Shown piece by piece: positions 1 to 9,271 of a stretch of 26,617 nt of DNA. The DNA comes from Oscillospiraceae bacterium (GTDB taxonomy: Bacteria > Bacillota_A > Clostridia > Oscillospirales > Oscillospiraceae), in NCBI GenBank assembly GCA_015067895.1, contig SVLP01000032.1, forward strand, positions 1 to 26,617, written 5' to 3'. Below the pieces are notes generated by a model. The model saw nothing but the letters and a program-made list of their open reading frames with translations, ran no database searches and was not told where the DNA came from. A program made the position numbers and the translations under genes. Numbering within the stretch: the first letter of the stretch is position 1; every line of letters starts with the position of its first letter.

Positions 1-16
1 AAAAAGCTGGCAAATT

Positions 17-45
17 GGAGTTGGAAGAACTCCTTATTTTTATTT
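17..45 (+). terminator. Weak intrinsic terminator of an upstream transcript
   Basis: A 6-bp stem (GGAGTT at 17-22 with AACTCC at 28-33, 5-nt loop) is followed by a T-rich run at 34-45. It is the first of three hairpins before the polysaccharide operon. No gene is visible in positions 1-60, so the gene it serves lies outside the window. Confidence 0.5.
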
Positions 46-77
46 CTGGACAACTGTTTTCCAATTTTCTATACCAA

Positions 78-113
78 AACCCCTGTTTTCCTTTCGAGAA
101 AACAGGGGTTCTT
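78..113. terminator. Strong hairpin terminator, second of a tandem
   Basis: A perfect 13-bp inverted repeat (78-90 with 98-110, 7-nt loop) has A-rich sequence before it and a short T-rich stretch after it. It could stop transcription in either direction. It lies between the weak hairpin at 17-33 and the long hairpin at 122-158. Confidence 0.7.
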
Positions 114-121
114 TGACAGAC

Positions 122-158
122 TGAAACAAACGCCGGGATCTTCCCGGCGTTTGTTTCA
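122..158. terminator. 17-bp perfect hairpin, third of a tandem
   Basis: A perfect 17-bp inverted repeat (122-138 with 142-158) has a 3-nt loop, a GC-rich top and an A-rich/T-rich base. This is the shape of a bidirectional intrinsic terminator. It insulates the polysaccharide promoter at 184-211 from upstream transcription. Confidence 0.7.
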
Positions 159-183
159 TGATCTGCAATCCTTCACGCAATGC

Positions 184-211
184 TTGCAAAATCCGACCGA
201 TGTGGTATACT
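184..211 (+). promoter_or_regulatory. Predicted sigma-A promoter of the polysaccharide operon
   Basis: A TTGCAA -35 element (184-189) and a TATACT -10 element (206-211) are separated by 16 bp. The predicted start near 218 gives a short leader of about 57 nt before the first gene. It lies just after the terminator cluster, where an operon promoter is expected. Confidence 0.6.
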
Positions 212-274
212 GTACAAGTAAAGGTCTGTTCATTGGCAGACTGTTTGCGATGAAAGAGAGTGGGAGGCTTCATT

Positions 275-964
275 ATGGATGATAATTATGAGCAGGGCTA
301 CGGCCTTGTGATCCTGCAGCTGCTGCAGGCTTTGAAGGAAAAGGCTGCACTGATCCTGGCGGCTACGATCCTTGCATCGGCTCTTGGCTGGGCGTTTTCC
401 GCCTTCGTGATGCCGAAGCGGTATGAAGCCTCTGTGAATATGATCGTCAATGCCCGGACGGAGCTGACCGGTGTCGTTACCAGCGACAGCATCTCCTCTG
501 CCGAGAATCTGGTGGATACCTATGCCATCATCATCAAGAGCAACAAGGTGCTCAATCAGGTGATCGAAAAGCTGGGCTTGACCATGACCTTTGAGGAGCT
601 CTATGAGCAGGTAAGCGTCAATGACATCAACAACACCCAGGTCATGAAGATCGCGGCCCAGTGTCCCAGTGCGGAGCAGGCTGCGATGATCGTGCAGACC
701 ATCTCCGAGATCGCTCCCGCCATCGTGGCGGATGCGGTGGAAGCCGGCTCCTGCAAGGTCGTCAGCGACGTCTATACCAGGCAGGAGCCCGTGAGCCCCA
801 ATGGGACGCGCAGCGCGATGATGGCGGGCGCGGCGGTCTTCGTGCTGCTGTGTGCGGTCGTGGTGCTGAAGGAACTGCTCAATGACTTCATCGTTGACGA
901 CAGCGACATGGAGAAGAAGCTGGGGATCCCTGTTCTTGGTGTGATTCCCGACGTGGAGGGCTGA
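275..964 (+). CDS. cpsC: Polysaccharide chain-length modulator, Wzz/CpsC-like (BY-kinase membrane adaptor)
   Basis: This 229-aa membrane protein has a transmembrane segment near residues 23-45, an extracytoplasmic middle of about 130 residues, and a second transmembrane segment near 185-205 preceded by a proline-containing stretch (EPVSPNG). That is the two-TM layout of Wzz-type proteins. In Firmicutes such proteins anchor and activate a separate cytoplasmic tyrosine kinase, here the next gene. I chose ATG 275 because GTGGGAGG at 260-267 is a ribosome binding site; a GTG start at 260 would place that site inside the gene. It ends 4 bp before the kinase gene. Confidence 0.87.
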   Translation: MDDNYEQGYGLVILQLLQALKEKAALILAATILASALGWAFSAFVMPKRYEASVNMIVNARTELTGVVTSDSISSAENLVDTYAIIIKSNKVLNQVIEKLGLTMTFEELYEQVSVNDINNTQVMKIAAQCPSAEQAAMIVQTISEIAPAIVADAVEAGSCKVVSDVYTRQEPVSPNGTRSAMMAGAAVFVLLCAVVVLKELLNDFIVDDSDMEKKLGIPVLGVIPDVEG

Positions 965-968
965 TGAC

Positions 969-1703
969 ATGGATATGAAGAACAAGAAGACCGGTCGGGG
1001 CGCCCGCTTCCTCTCCGTGGCGGCGAAGGATACGCCCTTCGGCTATACGGAGGCCTTCAAGGCCCTGCGCACCAACCTGGGCTTTCTGGCCAACACCACC
1101 GGCGTACGCTGCATCGTGATAACCAGTGCCGTGCCCGAGGAAAGCAAGAGCACCACGGCCATCAATCTGGCCGCCACCCTGGCCAGCAGCGGCAGCAGCG
1201 TCGTGCTGGTGGAGTGCGACCTGCGCAAGCCCATCCTGCGCAAGTATCTGAAGCGGGAGCTGGGCCAGGCGGGATTGTCTGCGTATCTGGCCGGTGTGGC
1301 TGACGCGCAGGCGTGCATCGCGGAGGTGCCGGAGCTGGGGATCAGCGTCATTGGTGCGGGCATCGCGCCTGCGAATCCTTCGGAGCTGCTGAATACCGCC
1401 CGGATGCAGGAACTCATCGAGCTGCTGAAGCAAAGCTATGACTATGTCCTTTTGGATGCGCCTCCCGTGACGGTGGTCACCGACGCGGCGGTGGTGGGCC
1501 GCATGACCGATGGTGCACTGCTGGTGGTGCGCTCCAAATTCGCCTCGGCCCGTACCGTTCGGCTGGCAAAGCGCAGGCTGGAGAACGTGGGCATCCGTGT
1601 TCTGGGCGGAGTCCTGACCCGCTTCAACGTGAAGAAGTCCGGCTGGCGGGGCGGCTATGATTACAAGCATTACGACTACGGCTACGGCCGGAGCAAGCGA
1701 TGA
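969..1703 (+). CDS. cpsD: Tyrosine-protein kinase, CpsD/CapB type (BY-kinase)
   Basis: This 244-aa cytoplasmic P-loop kinase should autophosphorylate on tyrosines and control polymer length together with the preceding adaptor. The P-loop reads PEESKST (K60); both glycines of the usual PGEGKST are replaced. The Walker A' segment is VECDLRKP, with Glu where Asp is usual, and Walker B is YVLLDAPP. The C-terminus is a tyrosine cluster (YDYKHYDYGYG), the normal autophosphorylation site. Family and order are clear; the altered P-loop leaves activity less certain. The last 4 bases overlap the next gene. Confidence 0.9.
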   Translation: MDMKNKKTGRGARFLSVAAKDTPFGYTEAFKALRTNLGFLANTTGVRCIVITSAVPEESKSTTAINLAATLASSGSSVVLVECDLRKPILRKYLKRELGQAGLSAYLAGVADAQACIAEVPELGISVIGAGIAPANPSELLNTARMQELIELLKQSYDYVLLDAPPVTVVTDAAVVGRMTDGALLVVRSKFASARTVRLAKRRLENVGIRVLGGVLTRFNVKKSGWRGGYDYKHYDYGYGRSKR

Positions 1704-2437
1704 CCGACCTGCACACCCACATCCTTCCCGGACTGGATGACGGAGCGAAGGAGCTGGGCTCGGCCCTGGCCATGCTGGAGCATCAGGCCGGTCAGGGGGT
1801 GGCGCGCATCGCACTGACGAGCCACTACCACTGCGAGCTGGAAGCCCTGGACGACTTTCTCGCCCGGCGGGAGGCGTCCTTCCGGGCGCTGGCCCAGGTC
1901 TGCCCGCCGCAGATCGAGCTCAAACAGGGCTGTGAGGTCTACTATTCCCCGGAGCTGCTGGGCCTGGAGGCGGAGCGGCTGTGTCTGGAGGGGACGAGGG
2001 TGCTTCTGCTGGAGCTGCCTGTTCTGCAAAAGCCCGCGTTTCTGCGGGAGGTGCTGACGGGACTGGTGTCCCGGGGGATCCTGCCCCTGATCGCCCATGC
2101 AGAGCGGTATGCCTATGTGGCTGAGGATCCGACCCTTCTATTGGACTGGATCGCCCTCGGGGCCCGGATCCAGGTCAATGCTGGATCCCTGATCGAAGGA
2201 CACAGGCTGGCCCGGAAGCTGGTGAAATGGGGACTCGCCCATGTGATCGCCAGTGACGCCCATTCGCTGCAGTATCGTCCCCCGAACCTGAGAAGGGGAA
2301 TGGATGCGGTGGCGAAGGCTGTGGGCCCGGCGAAGGCCCGGGAACTGGAGCGCAATGCCGCGATGATCTTTTCCGGCAGGGGCTGCCCGGCGGGGACACA
2401 CCAGACCCCGAAAAAGATCCTGGGCGTTTGGTTTTGA
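1700..2437 (+). CDS. cpsB: Tyrosine-protein phosphatase, PHP family (CpsB/YwqE-like)
   Basis: This 245-aa metal-dependent phosphatase of the PHP superfamily is expected to remove phosphate from the CpsD tyrosine tail. The N-terminus DLHTHILPGLDDGA supplies the HxH ligands (H5, H7) and Asp13. Further ligand motifs are LTSHYH, HAERY and ASDAH. The ATGA overlap with cpsD (1700-1703) indicates translational coupling of kinase and phosphatase. Length and motifs fit the family throughout. Confidence 0.92.
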   Translation: MTDLHTHILPGLDDGAKELGSALAMLEHQAGQGVARIALTSHYHCELEALDDFLARREASFRALAQVCPPQIELKQGCEVYYSPELLGLEAERLCLEGTRVLLLELPVLQKPAFLREVLTGLVSRGILPLIAHAERYAYVAEDPTLLLDWIALGARIQVNAGSLIEGHRLARKLVKWGLAHVIASDAHSLQYRPPNLRRGMDAVAKAVGPAKARELERNAAMIFSGRGCPAGTHQTPKKILGVWF

Positions 2438-2455
2438 TGAAGTAAGGAGAGAGAA

Positions 2456-3820
2456 ATGGAATCTGTTGCCTACAGAGCGGTGCTTCGGATGGTGAAGCTG
2501 CTGAACATGGCTCTGATGACGGTGGCCGCGATGGTCTGCTGGCGCCTTTGCTATGCGGACGAAGCAGCGGTGTTTGAGACCGGTCTTCTGATCGGACTTG
2601 TCTTTTTCGTGCTGTATATGACCTATGGACGCATCTATGAGAGCTTTCTCATTTCTCTGGTGCGCATCACCGAAATGGTATACAGCCAGGCGCTGGCGCT
2701 GCTGATGTCAGACGGCATTTTATATGTGGTTCTGTGCCTGATGGAGCACGGACTGGTGAAATTGACGCCCATTCTGGGCTTGTTTGCGGTGCAGCTGGTT
2801 TTGTCCGTGCTGTGGTCTGTAGCGTCCCATAAGTGGTATTTTGCCACCTTTTCCGCAAAACGGACGGCGGTCATCCATGACCGGGGCCGGAATGTGGGTG
2901 ACCTTATCAATACCTATGGTCTGAGCAAGAAATTTGACGTCCGCCGCACCGTACCCCTGGACGAGTGCCTGAGCGGCGATTTTCGGGCCCTGGAGGGGAT
3001 GCAGACCGTCTTCCTGTGCGGCATCAGCAGCCATGACCGGAACCTGATCCTGAAGCAGTGCGTCGAGCGGGGCATCACTGTCTACGTCCTGCCCAAGATC
3101 GGTGACATCATCATGTCGGGTGCGAAGCAGATGCACCTGTTCCACCTGCCCTTTTTGCGGGTGGGCCGGTACGATCCCGCGCCCGAATACCTGTTCGTCA
3201 AGCGGCTTTTTGATATCATCGTCTCTGCCTGTGCCCTGATCGTCCTGAGCCCCGTGATGCTGATCGTGGGGATCGCCATCAGGCGGGACGGCGGCCCGGC
3301 CTTTTACCGGCAGTGCCGCCTGACGAAGGACGGCAAGCGGTTCGACGTGCTGAAGTTCCGCTCCATGCGGGTGGACGCCGAAAAGGACGGCGTGGCCCGA
3401 CTGGCGGCGGAGCATGACGACCGCATCACCCCCGTGGGCCGCTTCATCCGCAAGGTGCGCATCGACGAGCTGCCCCAGCTCATCAACATTCTGAAGGGCG
3501 ACATGTCCATCGTCGGCCCCCGGCCCGAGCGGCCGGAGATCGCTGCCCGGTACGAGCAGGAGCTGCCGGAATTCTCCCTGCGGCTCCAGGCCAAGGCGGG
3601 CCTGACCGGCTACGCCCAGGTCTACGGCAAATACAATACGACTCCCTATGACAAGCTCCAGATGGATCTGATGTACATCGCCCATCCCAGCTTCTGGGAG
3701 GATCTGCGCATCATCTTCGCAACGATCAAGATCCTGTTCCTGCCCGAGAGCACCGAGGGCGTGGCTGCGGGACAGGAGACTGCCATGAAAAATGAGAAAG
3801 AGGAGGTGGGTACCCGATGA
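2456..3820 (+). CDS. Exopolysaccharide initiating sugar transferase (polyprenyl glycosylphosphotransferase)
   Basis: This 454-aa protein should transfer a sugar-1-phosphate from a UDP-sugar to undecaprenyl phosphate and so start each repeat unit at the membrane. The N-terminal third is hydrophobic with about four membrane spans. A central soluble region precedes the bacterial sugar transferase domain from about residue 245: KRLFDIIVSA, then FDVLKFRSM, then IRKVRIDELPQLIN, then GDMSIVGPRPERPE and LTGYAQVYG. AAGGAGA lies just before the ATG. The sugar cannot be told from sequence. The stop overlaps the next gene by 4 bp. Confidence 0.93.
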   Translation: MESVAYRAVLRMVKLLNMALMTVAAMVCWRLCYADEAAVFETGLLIGLVFFVLYMTYGRIYESFLISLVRITEMVYSQALALLMSDGILYVVLCLMEHGLVKLTPILGLFAVQLVLSVLWSVASHKWYFATFSAKRTAVIHDRGRNVGDLINTYGLSKKFDVRRTVPLDECLSGDFRALEGMQTVFLCGISSHDRNLILKQCVERGITVYVLPKIGDIIMSGAKQMHLFHLPFLRVGRYDPAPEYLFVKRLFDIIVSACALIVLSPVMLIVGIAIRRDGGPAFYRQCRLTKDGKRFDVLKFRSMRVDAEKDGVARLAAEHDDRITPVGRFIRKVRIDELPQLINILKGDMSIVGPRPERPEIAARYEQELPEFSLRLQAKAGLTGYAQVYGKYNTTPYDKLQMDLMYIAHPSFWEDLRIIFATIKILFLPESTEGVAAGQETAMKNEKEEVGTR

Positions 3821-4755
3821 AGTTTTCCGTCGTGATCCCCCTTTACAATAAGGAACATTACATCGAAAAGACCATCCGGAGCGTCCTGGATCAGACCTGC
3901 ACCGATTACGAGGTGATCGTGGTGGATGACGGGTCAAAGGACAACTCTCTGGCCCTGGCCCGGAAGTTTGAAAGCGACCGCGTCCGGGTCATTGCTCAGG
4001 AGAACCAGGGCGTTTCCGTGGCAAGAAATACCGGAATCCTCAACGCTAACGGCGAATTTATCGCATTTTTGGATGCCGATGACGAGTGGCGGCCGGAGTA
4101 TCTTCAGACCATCGCCGGTCTGACCGATGCGTATCCCGAAAGTGCCATCTTCGTCACCGCCTACGCCGTCAACATGGGCAGCGGTAAGATCAACATCTCC
4201 ACCCGGCTGGAGCCGGAGACCGGCTGTCTGCCCAGCTATTGGCTGACCCTGGCCAAGGGCTATGACTTCGTCTGGACCTCTGCCACCACCATCCGGCGGC
4301 AGGCACTCATGGATGCGGGTCTGTTCAAGCCCGGTGAGAAGATCGGCCAGGATCTGGACATGTGGGCCCGTGTCGCCCGGATCAACCCCCGGGTGGCCTA
4401 TTCCAACCACATCTGCGTCAACTACAACCGGGCCGCCGAGCAGAATGCACGTACCCGGGTCAGAGTCGCCTGGGCGGGCGCGTTCCTCAAGGATCTGGAG
4501 GAGGAGCTGGTCAATCCCCAGCGCACCCCCGAGGAAAAAGCCTCCATCCAGCACAAGTACGACAAGAAAATGACCGTCTTCATCTTCACCGCCATCCTGG
4601 CCGGGGAGAAGGAGCGGGCATCGAAAGCCCTGAAGGAGTGGAAGGGCGAACGCAGCACCACCAACCGGCTGCTGCGCACGGGTCTTCGCATCGCGAAGCT
4701 CATGCCTGCGGCGGTGAACCGCTTTGTATTCGGCATCCGGATGAAGGTTTTCTGA
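3817..4755 (+). CDS. Family 2 glycosyltransferase
   Basis: This 312-aa protein is a GT-A fold transferase. It begins with FSVVIPLYNKEHYIEKTIRS and carries VIVVDDGSKDNS, the NQGVSVARN segment, and the metal-binding FLDADDEW (DxD-type). It should add a sugar to the lipid-linked intermediate on the cytoplasmic face. It is the only glycosyltransferase in the operon apart from the priming enzyme, so any further linkages need enzymes encoded elsewhere or unusual use of this one. ATGA overlap with the preceding gene suggests coupling. Confidence 0.92.
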   Translation: MKFSVVIPLYNKEHYIEKTIRSVLDQTCTDYEVIVVDDGSKDNSLALARKFESDRVRVIAQENQGVSVARNTGILNANGEFIAFLDADDEWRPEYLQTIAGLTDAYPESAIFVTAYAVNMGSGKINISTRLEPETGCLPSYWLTLAKGYDFVWTSATTIRRQALMDAGLFKPGEKIGQDLDMWARVARINPRVAYSNHICVNYNRAAEQNARTRVRVAWAGAFLKDLEEELVNPQRTPEEKASIQHKYDKKMTVFIFTAILAGEKERASKALKEWKGERSTTNRLLRTGLRIAKLMPAAVNRFVFGIRMKVF

Positions 4756-4787
4756 TCGGGAATCATGAACGGAAAGGAGTGACCGGT

Positions 4788-5897
4788 ATGCTTTGGTATC
4801 TCGTCATCTGCGCGATGATGCTCTATCCCTATGCCATTGCCCGAGCCGGTGACCTTTCCGGACGAAAGACCAAGCATATTGCCCTGTTTTTTGCCTGCAC
4901 GATCCTCTGGTTCTTTATGGCCTTCCGGGGGATCCGCGTTGGCGTGGACACCAAGCACTATGCATACGTCTTTACCCAGTTTGAGGACATTCCATTCAGT
5001 AAGGTCTTTACGGCGGTGACCTACGCCAACGAGAGCGAGACCTGGGCCTTCGACTTTGAGCCTGGCTACCGGTTGGCCAACAAGCTCCTGAGCCTGTTTT
5101 TCACCGGGCCCGAGGCCATCACCGTCTTTAACAGCACCCTCATCATGGTGCTGTGGTATTTCCTCATCAAGCGGGATTCCCCCTGCTTTTTGCTGAGTGT
5201 CTGGCTGTTCATCACCCTGGGCGTGTACCAGACGGAGATGAACGTGACCAGAAACGCCATCGCCATTTTGATGGTCTACAATGCATTTCCGTATCTGCGC
5301 AGGGGAGATTTCCCAAAGTATCTGGCGGCCTGTGTCTTTGCGTCGCTGTTCCATGTGGCTGCGCTGATCTTCATCCCGGTTTATTTCCTGGTGCGGGGTG
5401 TGCGGCTGACGGAGGATCGGGCGTTGGTGCTGATCGGTGTTTCCTGTGTCATCGGTGTGATCTTCCCGTTCATCAGTCCTGTTTTGTCGTCAATGGTTCC
5501 GGCGAGATTTGCGAAGTATTTGCAGGGCAACAACGAGAAGCTGGGATCCCTGATCGTCGGCGTTCTCAATGGCGGCTTCTTCGTTCTGACCTACCTGCTG
5601 CTGCCCCGGAGCAAGCGAAGACGGGTCTTCCGGCGGGAGCGGCTGGGTGTGATGCTGCTGGTCATGAATCTGTGCTTCTTTGGTCTGAACATCGGCCTGG
5701 CCGATGCCAGCCGCATGGCCGCCCTGTTTGGCCCGTATCTGGTCATCCTGATCCCACGGATGCTGACCCTGATCGAGAACCGGGGGCGGCGGAGCGAGGC
5801 GGCGGCACTGATCGTGGTGCTGAGCGGCTTGCAGTATGTCCTGCGCATGTGCATCAACAACATCGGCGGCACACTGCCCTACGCATTTTTCTGGTAA
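4788..5897 (+). CDS. EpsG-family polysaccharide polymerase (Wzy-type)
   Basis: This 369-aa polytopic membrane protein has about ten hydrophobic segments. The EpsG-like features are FFMAFRGIRVGVDTKHY near the first loop and a long tyrosine/aromatic loop, then repeated spans. It should join lipid-linked repeat units outside the membrane. The reading frame is open further upstream, but that part overlaps the glycosyltransferase out of frame. ATG 4788 follows GGAAAGGAG at 4771-4779 and begins a typical hydrophobic N-terminus (MLWYLVICAMM). Polymerase function is inferred from family and position. Confidence 0.85.
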   Translation: MLWYLVICAMMLYPYAIARAGDLSGRKTKHIALFFACTILWFFMAFRGIRVGVDTKHYAYVFTQFEDIPFSKVFTAVTYANESETWAFDFEPGYRLANKLLSLFFTGPEAITVFNSTLIMVLWYFLIKRDSPCFLLSVWLFITLGVYQTEMNVTRNAIAILMVYNAFPYLRRGDFPKYLAACVFASLFHVAALIFIPVYFLVRGVRLTEDRALVLIGVSCVIGVIFPFISPVLSSMVPARFAKYLQGNNEKLGSLIVGVLNGGFFVLTYLLLPRSKRRRVFRRERLGVMLLVMNLCFFGLNIGLADASRMAALFGPYLVILIPRMLTLIENRGRRSEAAALIVVLSGLQYVLRMCINNIGGTLPYAFFW

Positions 5898-5909
5898 GTG
5901 AGGACAACT

Positions 5910-7298
5910 ATGAATCTTGTCTTTTTGTTCAGTGTCGTTTTGAAGGGCCTGGGCGCGGTACTGGAGATCCTGCTGCAGATCCTCATCACCGCCCATCTCG
6001 GCGTCAGCGGCTACGGCACCTATTCCGCCTGGATCAACGGAGCGGATCTGCTGTTCTGGGTCTTCTTCTCGGGACTGGTCAAGTGCAATACCTTCTACCT
6101 GTCCGGACGGGAGACCACCATCCGGGGCTTCAAGAGAAAGTTTTTCCTGCGCTATGCTCTGCCTGTGCTGGTCTGTGCCGCGGTCATTGGTGTGACGGTG
6201 GGACGGAACGCCATGCTGGCCTTCGTGCCCGTCATCACCATGCTGGAGCTGCTGGTCATGGATCGCAGCAGCACCCTCATTACAAGGGGAAAGAGCGCGG
6301 TGTCCCTGATCGGTGAGTATGTGCTGGGCCGGTTGACGCTGGTTCTGGGCGTGGTGCTCCTCGGCTGGCTGGGGCTTCTGGGGCTCCAGAGCCTGCTGCT
6401 GCTGTATGTGCTGCAATACAGCCTGGTCATCGGCTTTTTCCTGGTGCGGCAGGGGAGGGGCAGGGTCTATGAGGACATCTCCCATGAGGTGTCCCTGAGC
6501 AAGTGGAGCATCTACCAGCGTTCCGACCTGATGCACGCCATGATCGAGCAGATGCCGGTGGTGATGCAGTATTTCTTCTCCGGCGCCTTCGAGGCCGGCG
6601 TGGTCAGCGTGGTGCTGCTGGTGAAGAAGCTCATCAATTTCATCTCCGGCCCCACGGCGAAGATCTTCCTGCCGGAGTTCTCCCGGCTGTACCACGCCGG
6701 GGAATATGACAGGATCCGCACCGTCTACGGCTCCATCATGCGCATCCAGATGCTGGTGGTGGGCCCGCTGGCGGTGGTGCTGCTGGGCTTTCCGAGGGTC
6801 ATCCTTGGGATCCTGGCGAAGGAGCTGGTCAGCTACGATTGGCTATTCATGGGCTGCGCCGTCATCTTCCTGCTGGTGGCGACGCTGGGCCCCTGCGGCG
6901 GCATCCTGCAAATGACCGGCAATGAGAAAATGGACAACCGCATCCGCCTCTGGGCTCTGGTGCTCATGGCGGCGGTGATGCTTGTGACCGTGAAGGACGC
7001 CTATTTTGTGCTGTATGGTCTGTGTGTCCAGATGGCTGCGGAGGCTGCCGCGAAATATATCTACATCTGCCGCTGGATGAAGCGTTCTCCTACGGGCCTG
7101 GTCACCTATCTCAAGTGGTGGCTGCTGCCGGGCGCTGCGGTGGCGGCGGCTTATCTGCTGCGGGTCAATGATTCCTTCGTTATGATGGTGCTGCTGGCCG
7201 GCGCTGTTTTTGCTGTCAGCGGTCTGCGGGAGCTGAAGGATCCTGAGAACGCATTTTGGGAAAAATGGAAGGGGAGAACGTCCCATGAAGAAACATAA
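5910..7298 (+). CDS. Polysaccharide flippase, PST/Wzx family
   Basis: This 462-aa, highly hydrophobic protein has about 12-14 membrane spans and a flippase-like N-terminus ([22 protein letters not shown] followed by YGTYS). It should move the undecaprenyl-linked repeat unit across the membrane to the polymerase. I chose ATG 5910 with GAGG at 5900-5903; a GTG at 5898 is in frame but would include that site. The end overlaps the next gene by 14 bp in another frame. Confidence 0.88.
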   Translation: MNLVFLFSVVLKGLGAVLEILLQILITAHLGVSGYGTYSAWINGADLLFWVFFSGLVKCNTFYLSGRETTIRGFKRKFFLRYALPVLVCAAVIGVTVGRNAMLAFVPVITMLELLVMDRSSTLITRGKSAVSLIGEYVLGRLTLVLGVVLLGWLGLLGLQSLLLLYVLQYSLVIGFFLVRQGRGRVYEDISHEVSLSKWSIYQRSDLMHAMIEQMPVVMQYFFSGAFEAGVVSVVLLVKKLINFISGPTAKIFLPEFSRLYHAGEYDRIRTVYGSIMRIQMLVVGPLAVVLLGFPRVILGILAKELVSYDWLFMGCAVIFLLVATLGPCGGILQMTGNEKMDNRIRLWALVLMAAVMLVTVKDAYFVLYGLCVQMAAEAAAKYIYICRWMKRSPTGLVTYLKWWLLPGAAVAAAYLLRVNDSFVMMVLLAGAVFAVSGLRELKDPENAFWEKWKGRTSHEET

Positions 7299-8508
7299 GA
7301 TCGCTGTGGCCGGTCTGGGCTATGTGGGCCTGAGCATGGCCGTGCTCCTGTCCCAGAGGAACCATGTCACCGCTGTGGATGTGGTGGAGGAAAAGGTAAG
7401 ACTGGTCAATGACCGCATCTCACCTTTGCAGGATACGGAGATCGAAGAATACCTGAAAACCAGGGAGCTGGAGCTGACGGCTACCACCGATGGAGCTTCC
7501 GCCTATCGGGATGCCGAGATCGTGGTGGTGGCGGTGCCCACCAACTACGACTCCGAGGAGAATTACTTTGATACCACATTGGTGGAGCGGGTCATCCGAC
7601 AGGTCATGGCGGTGAATCCCGATGCCGCCATCGCCATCAAGTCCACCATCCCGGTGGGCTACACGAAGAAGATCCGCAGGGAGCTGGGCTGCGAGCGCAT
7701 CTTCTTCAGCCCGGAGTTCCTCCGGGAGAGCCGGGCCCTCTACGACAATCTCTACCCCAGCCGCATCGTCATCGGCATCGATGAGGCGTCCGGTGACCTG
7801 CGGGAAAAGGCGGAGCTGTTTGCCCGGCTGCTGTCGGAAAGCGCCCTGAAGGAGGATGTGGACGTCCTCTTCATGGGTTCCACGGAAGCCGAGGCCGTCA
7901 AGCTCTTCGCCAACACCTATCTGGCCCTTCGGGTCAGCTATTTCAACGAGCTGGACACCTACGCCGAGCTGAAGGGTCTGGACACCGCCCAGATCATCCG
8001 GGGCGTGTGTCTGGATCCCCGGATCGGAACCCATTACAACAATCCATCCTTCGGCTACGGCGGCTATTGTCTGCCCAAGGACACCAAGCAGCTCCGGGCC
8101 AACTACCGGGATGTGCCTGAGAATCTGATCGAGGCTGTCATCGAGTCCAATCGTACCCGCAAGGACTTCATCGCCAACCGGGTGCTGGAGAAGGCGGGCT
8201 GGCGGCTGGGCGGTGACAACGAGGGTATTGTCATCGGCGTCTACCGGCTGACCATGAAGTCCGGCTCCGATAATTTCCGCAGCAGCTCCATCCAGGGCGT
8301 CATGAAGCGCATCGAGCGCAAGCAGGTGCCCATCTGCATCTATGAGCCCGCCCTCCGGGATGGCGATCGGCTCTACGGCAATCTGGTGGTCAACGACCTG
8401 GAGCGGTTCAAGCGGGAGTGCACCGTCATCATCGCCAACCGCATGGATGAAAACCTGCTGGATGTGGCCGACAAGGTCTACACCCGGGACATCTTCCGCC
8501 GGGACTGA
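7285..8508 (+). CDS. ugd: UDP-glucose 6-dehydrogenase (nucleotide sugar dehydrogenase)
   Basis: This 407-aa enzyme should oxidise UDP-glucose to UDP-glucuronate in two NAD+-dependent steps. The Rossmann motif GLGYVG lies at residues 10-15. Other family marks are [18 protein letters not shown], and the active-site stretch [15 protein letters not shown] with catalytic Cys262. Its place at the end of the operon suggests glucuronic acid in the polymer. A UDP-ManNAc dehydrogenase is less likely, because length and motifs fit Ugd best. Confidence 0.9.
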   Translation: MKKHKIAVAGLGYVGLSMAVLLSQRNHVTAVDVVEEKVRLVNDRISPLQDTEIEEYLKTRELELTATTDGASAYRDAEIVVVAVPTNYDSEENYFDTTLVERVIRQVMAVNPDAAIAIKSTIPVGYTKKIRRELGCERIFFSPEFLRESRALYDNLYPSRIVIGIDEASGDLREKAELFARLLSESALKEDVDVLFMGSTEAEAVKLFANTYLALRVSYFNELDTYAELKGLDTAQIIRGVCLDPRIGTHYNNPSFGYGGYCLPKDTKQLRANYRDVPENLIEAVIESNRTRKDFIANRVLEKAGWRLGGDNEGIVIGVYRLTMKSGSDNFRSSSIQGVMKRIERKQVPICIYEPALRDGDRLYGNLVVNDLERFKRECTVIIANRMDENLLDVADKVYTRDIFRRD

Positions 8509-8517
8509 GGGGGCGCC

Positions 8518-9222
8518 ATGAAGATCGTCGGACTGCAAAAGCTGACCCTGCTGGATTATCCCGGCCGGGTGGCCTGTACGGTGTTTTTGGACGGCTGCAA
8601 TTTCCGCTGCCCCTTCTGCCATAACGCAGAGCTTCTGGAGAATGCGGATCCGGTCATGTCCGTGGACGCGCTTCTGACCTTTCTGAAAAAGCGGCAGGGG
8701 ATCCTGGAGGGCGTCTGCATCACCGGCGGCGAGCCCACCATCCATGGGTCGCTGCCTGAATTGCTCCGCGCCATCCGGGCGCTGGGCTATGCCACCAAGC
8801 TGGATACCAACGGCTACCGTCCTGACGTGCTGGCTGCGCTCCTGCGGGAGGGACTTTTGGACTACGTTGCCATGGACTTGAAGAACAGCCCCGCCGCCTA
8901 CGGGCCCACTGTGGGCCTGTCCGGGCCGAACCTGGAACGGGTGGGGGAGAGCATCCGCATCCTGTTGGGGAGCGGCGTGGACTTCGAGCTGCGCACCACC
9001 GTGGTCAAGCCGCTGCACACCGCCCAGACCATTGCGGACATGGGCCGGTGGCTCCTGGAGATCACAGACGGTAAACCGGTTCCTCGCCTTTTTGTACAAC
9101 CCTTTGTGGATCGGGATACCGTGCCTGTTGGGGGACTTTCCGCGCCGGAGCGGGAAGAACTGGAACAATTCGCGGGGATTTTGGCGGACGCTGCCGAAAC
9201 GGTGGAGCTCAGGGGAACATAA
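8518..9222 (+). CDS. nrdG: Anaerobic ribonucleotide reductase activating protein (radical SAM, NrdG2 type)
   Basis: This 234-aa radical-SAM enzyme should use S-adenosylmethionine and a [4Fe-4S] cluster to create the glycyl radical of NrdD. The cluster motif CNFRCPFC gives C27, C31 and C34. The start GLQKLTLLDYPG is typical of the NrdG2-like activases, and ITGGEPT is the SAM-binding GGE motif. It begins 9 bp after ugd with GAGGGGG as ribosome binding site, so it may be read from the polysaccharide operon. nrdD downstream has a separate promoter. Another glycyl-radical activase is possible but adjacency favours NrdD. Confidence 0.87.
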   Translation: MKIVGLQKLTLLDYPGRVACTVFLDGCNFRCPFCHNAELLENADPVMSVDALLTFLKKRQGILEGVCITGGEPTIHGSLPELLRAIRALGYATKLDTNGYRPDVLAALLREGLLDYVAMDLKNSPAAYGPTVGLSGPNLERVGESIRILLGSGVDFELRTTVVKPLHTAQTIADMGRWLLEITDGKPVPRLFVQPFVDRDTVPVGGLSAPEREELEQFAGILADAAETVELRGT

Positions 9223-9226
9223 CACC

Positions 9227-9271
9227 CACAAGATATTGTGCTTTCCTCCAAACTTTCTACGAGATATTGAC
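9227..9271 (+). promoter_or_regulatory. Tandem NrdR-box candidates
   Basis: Two similar sites, CACAAGATATTGTG (9227-9240) and TACGAGATATTGAC (9258-9271), share AGATATTG at 9231 and 9262. They are exactly 31 bp apart, three helical turns, which is the arrangement known for NrdR repressor boxes. The first is nearly a perfect palindrome. The second overlaps the -35 element. NrdR binds with dATP/ATP and represses ribonucleotide reductase genes; no nrdR gene is in the window. Confidence 0.75.

Noticed and set aside
40..273. Minus-strand ORF of 77 codons in the leader region
   Set aside because: It crosses two perfect hairpins and the operon promoter and has no ribosome binding site or domain.
4362..4787. 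Upstream extension of the EpsG-like reading frame
   Set aside because: It overlaps the glycosyltransferase out of frame and is low in hydrophobicity. ATG 4788 has its own ribosome binding site and begins the membrane protein.
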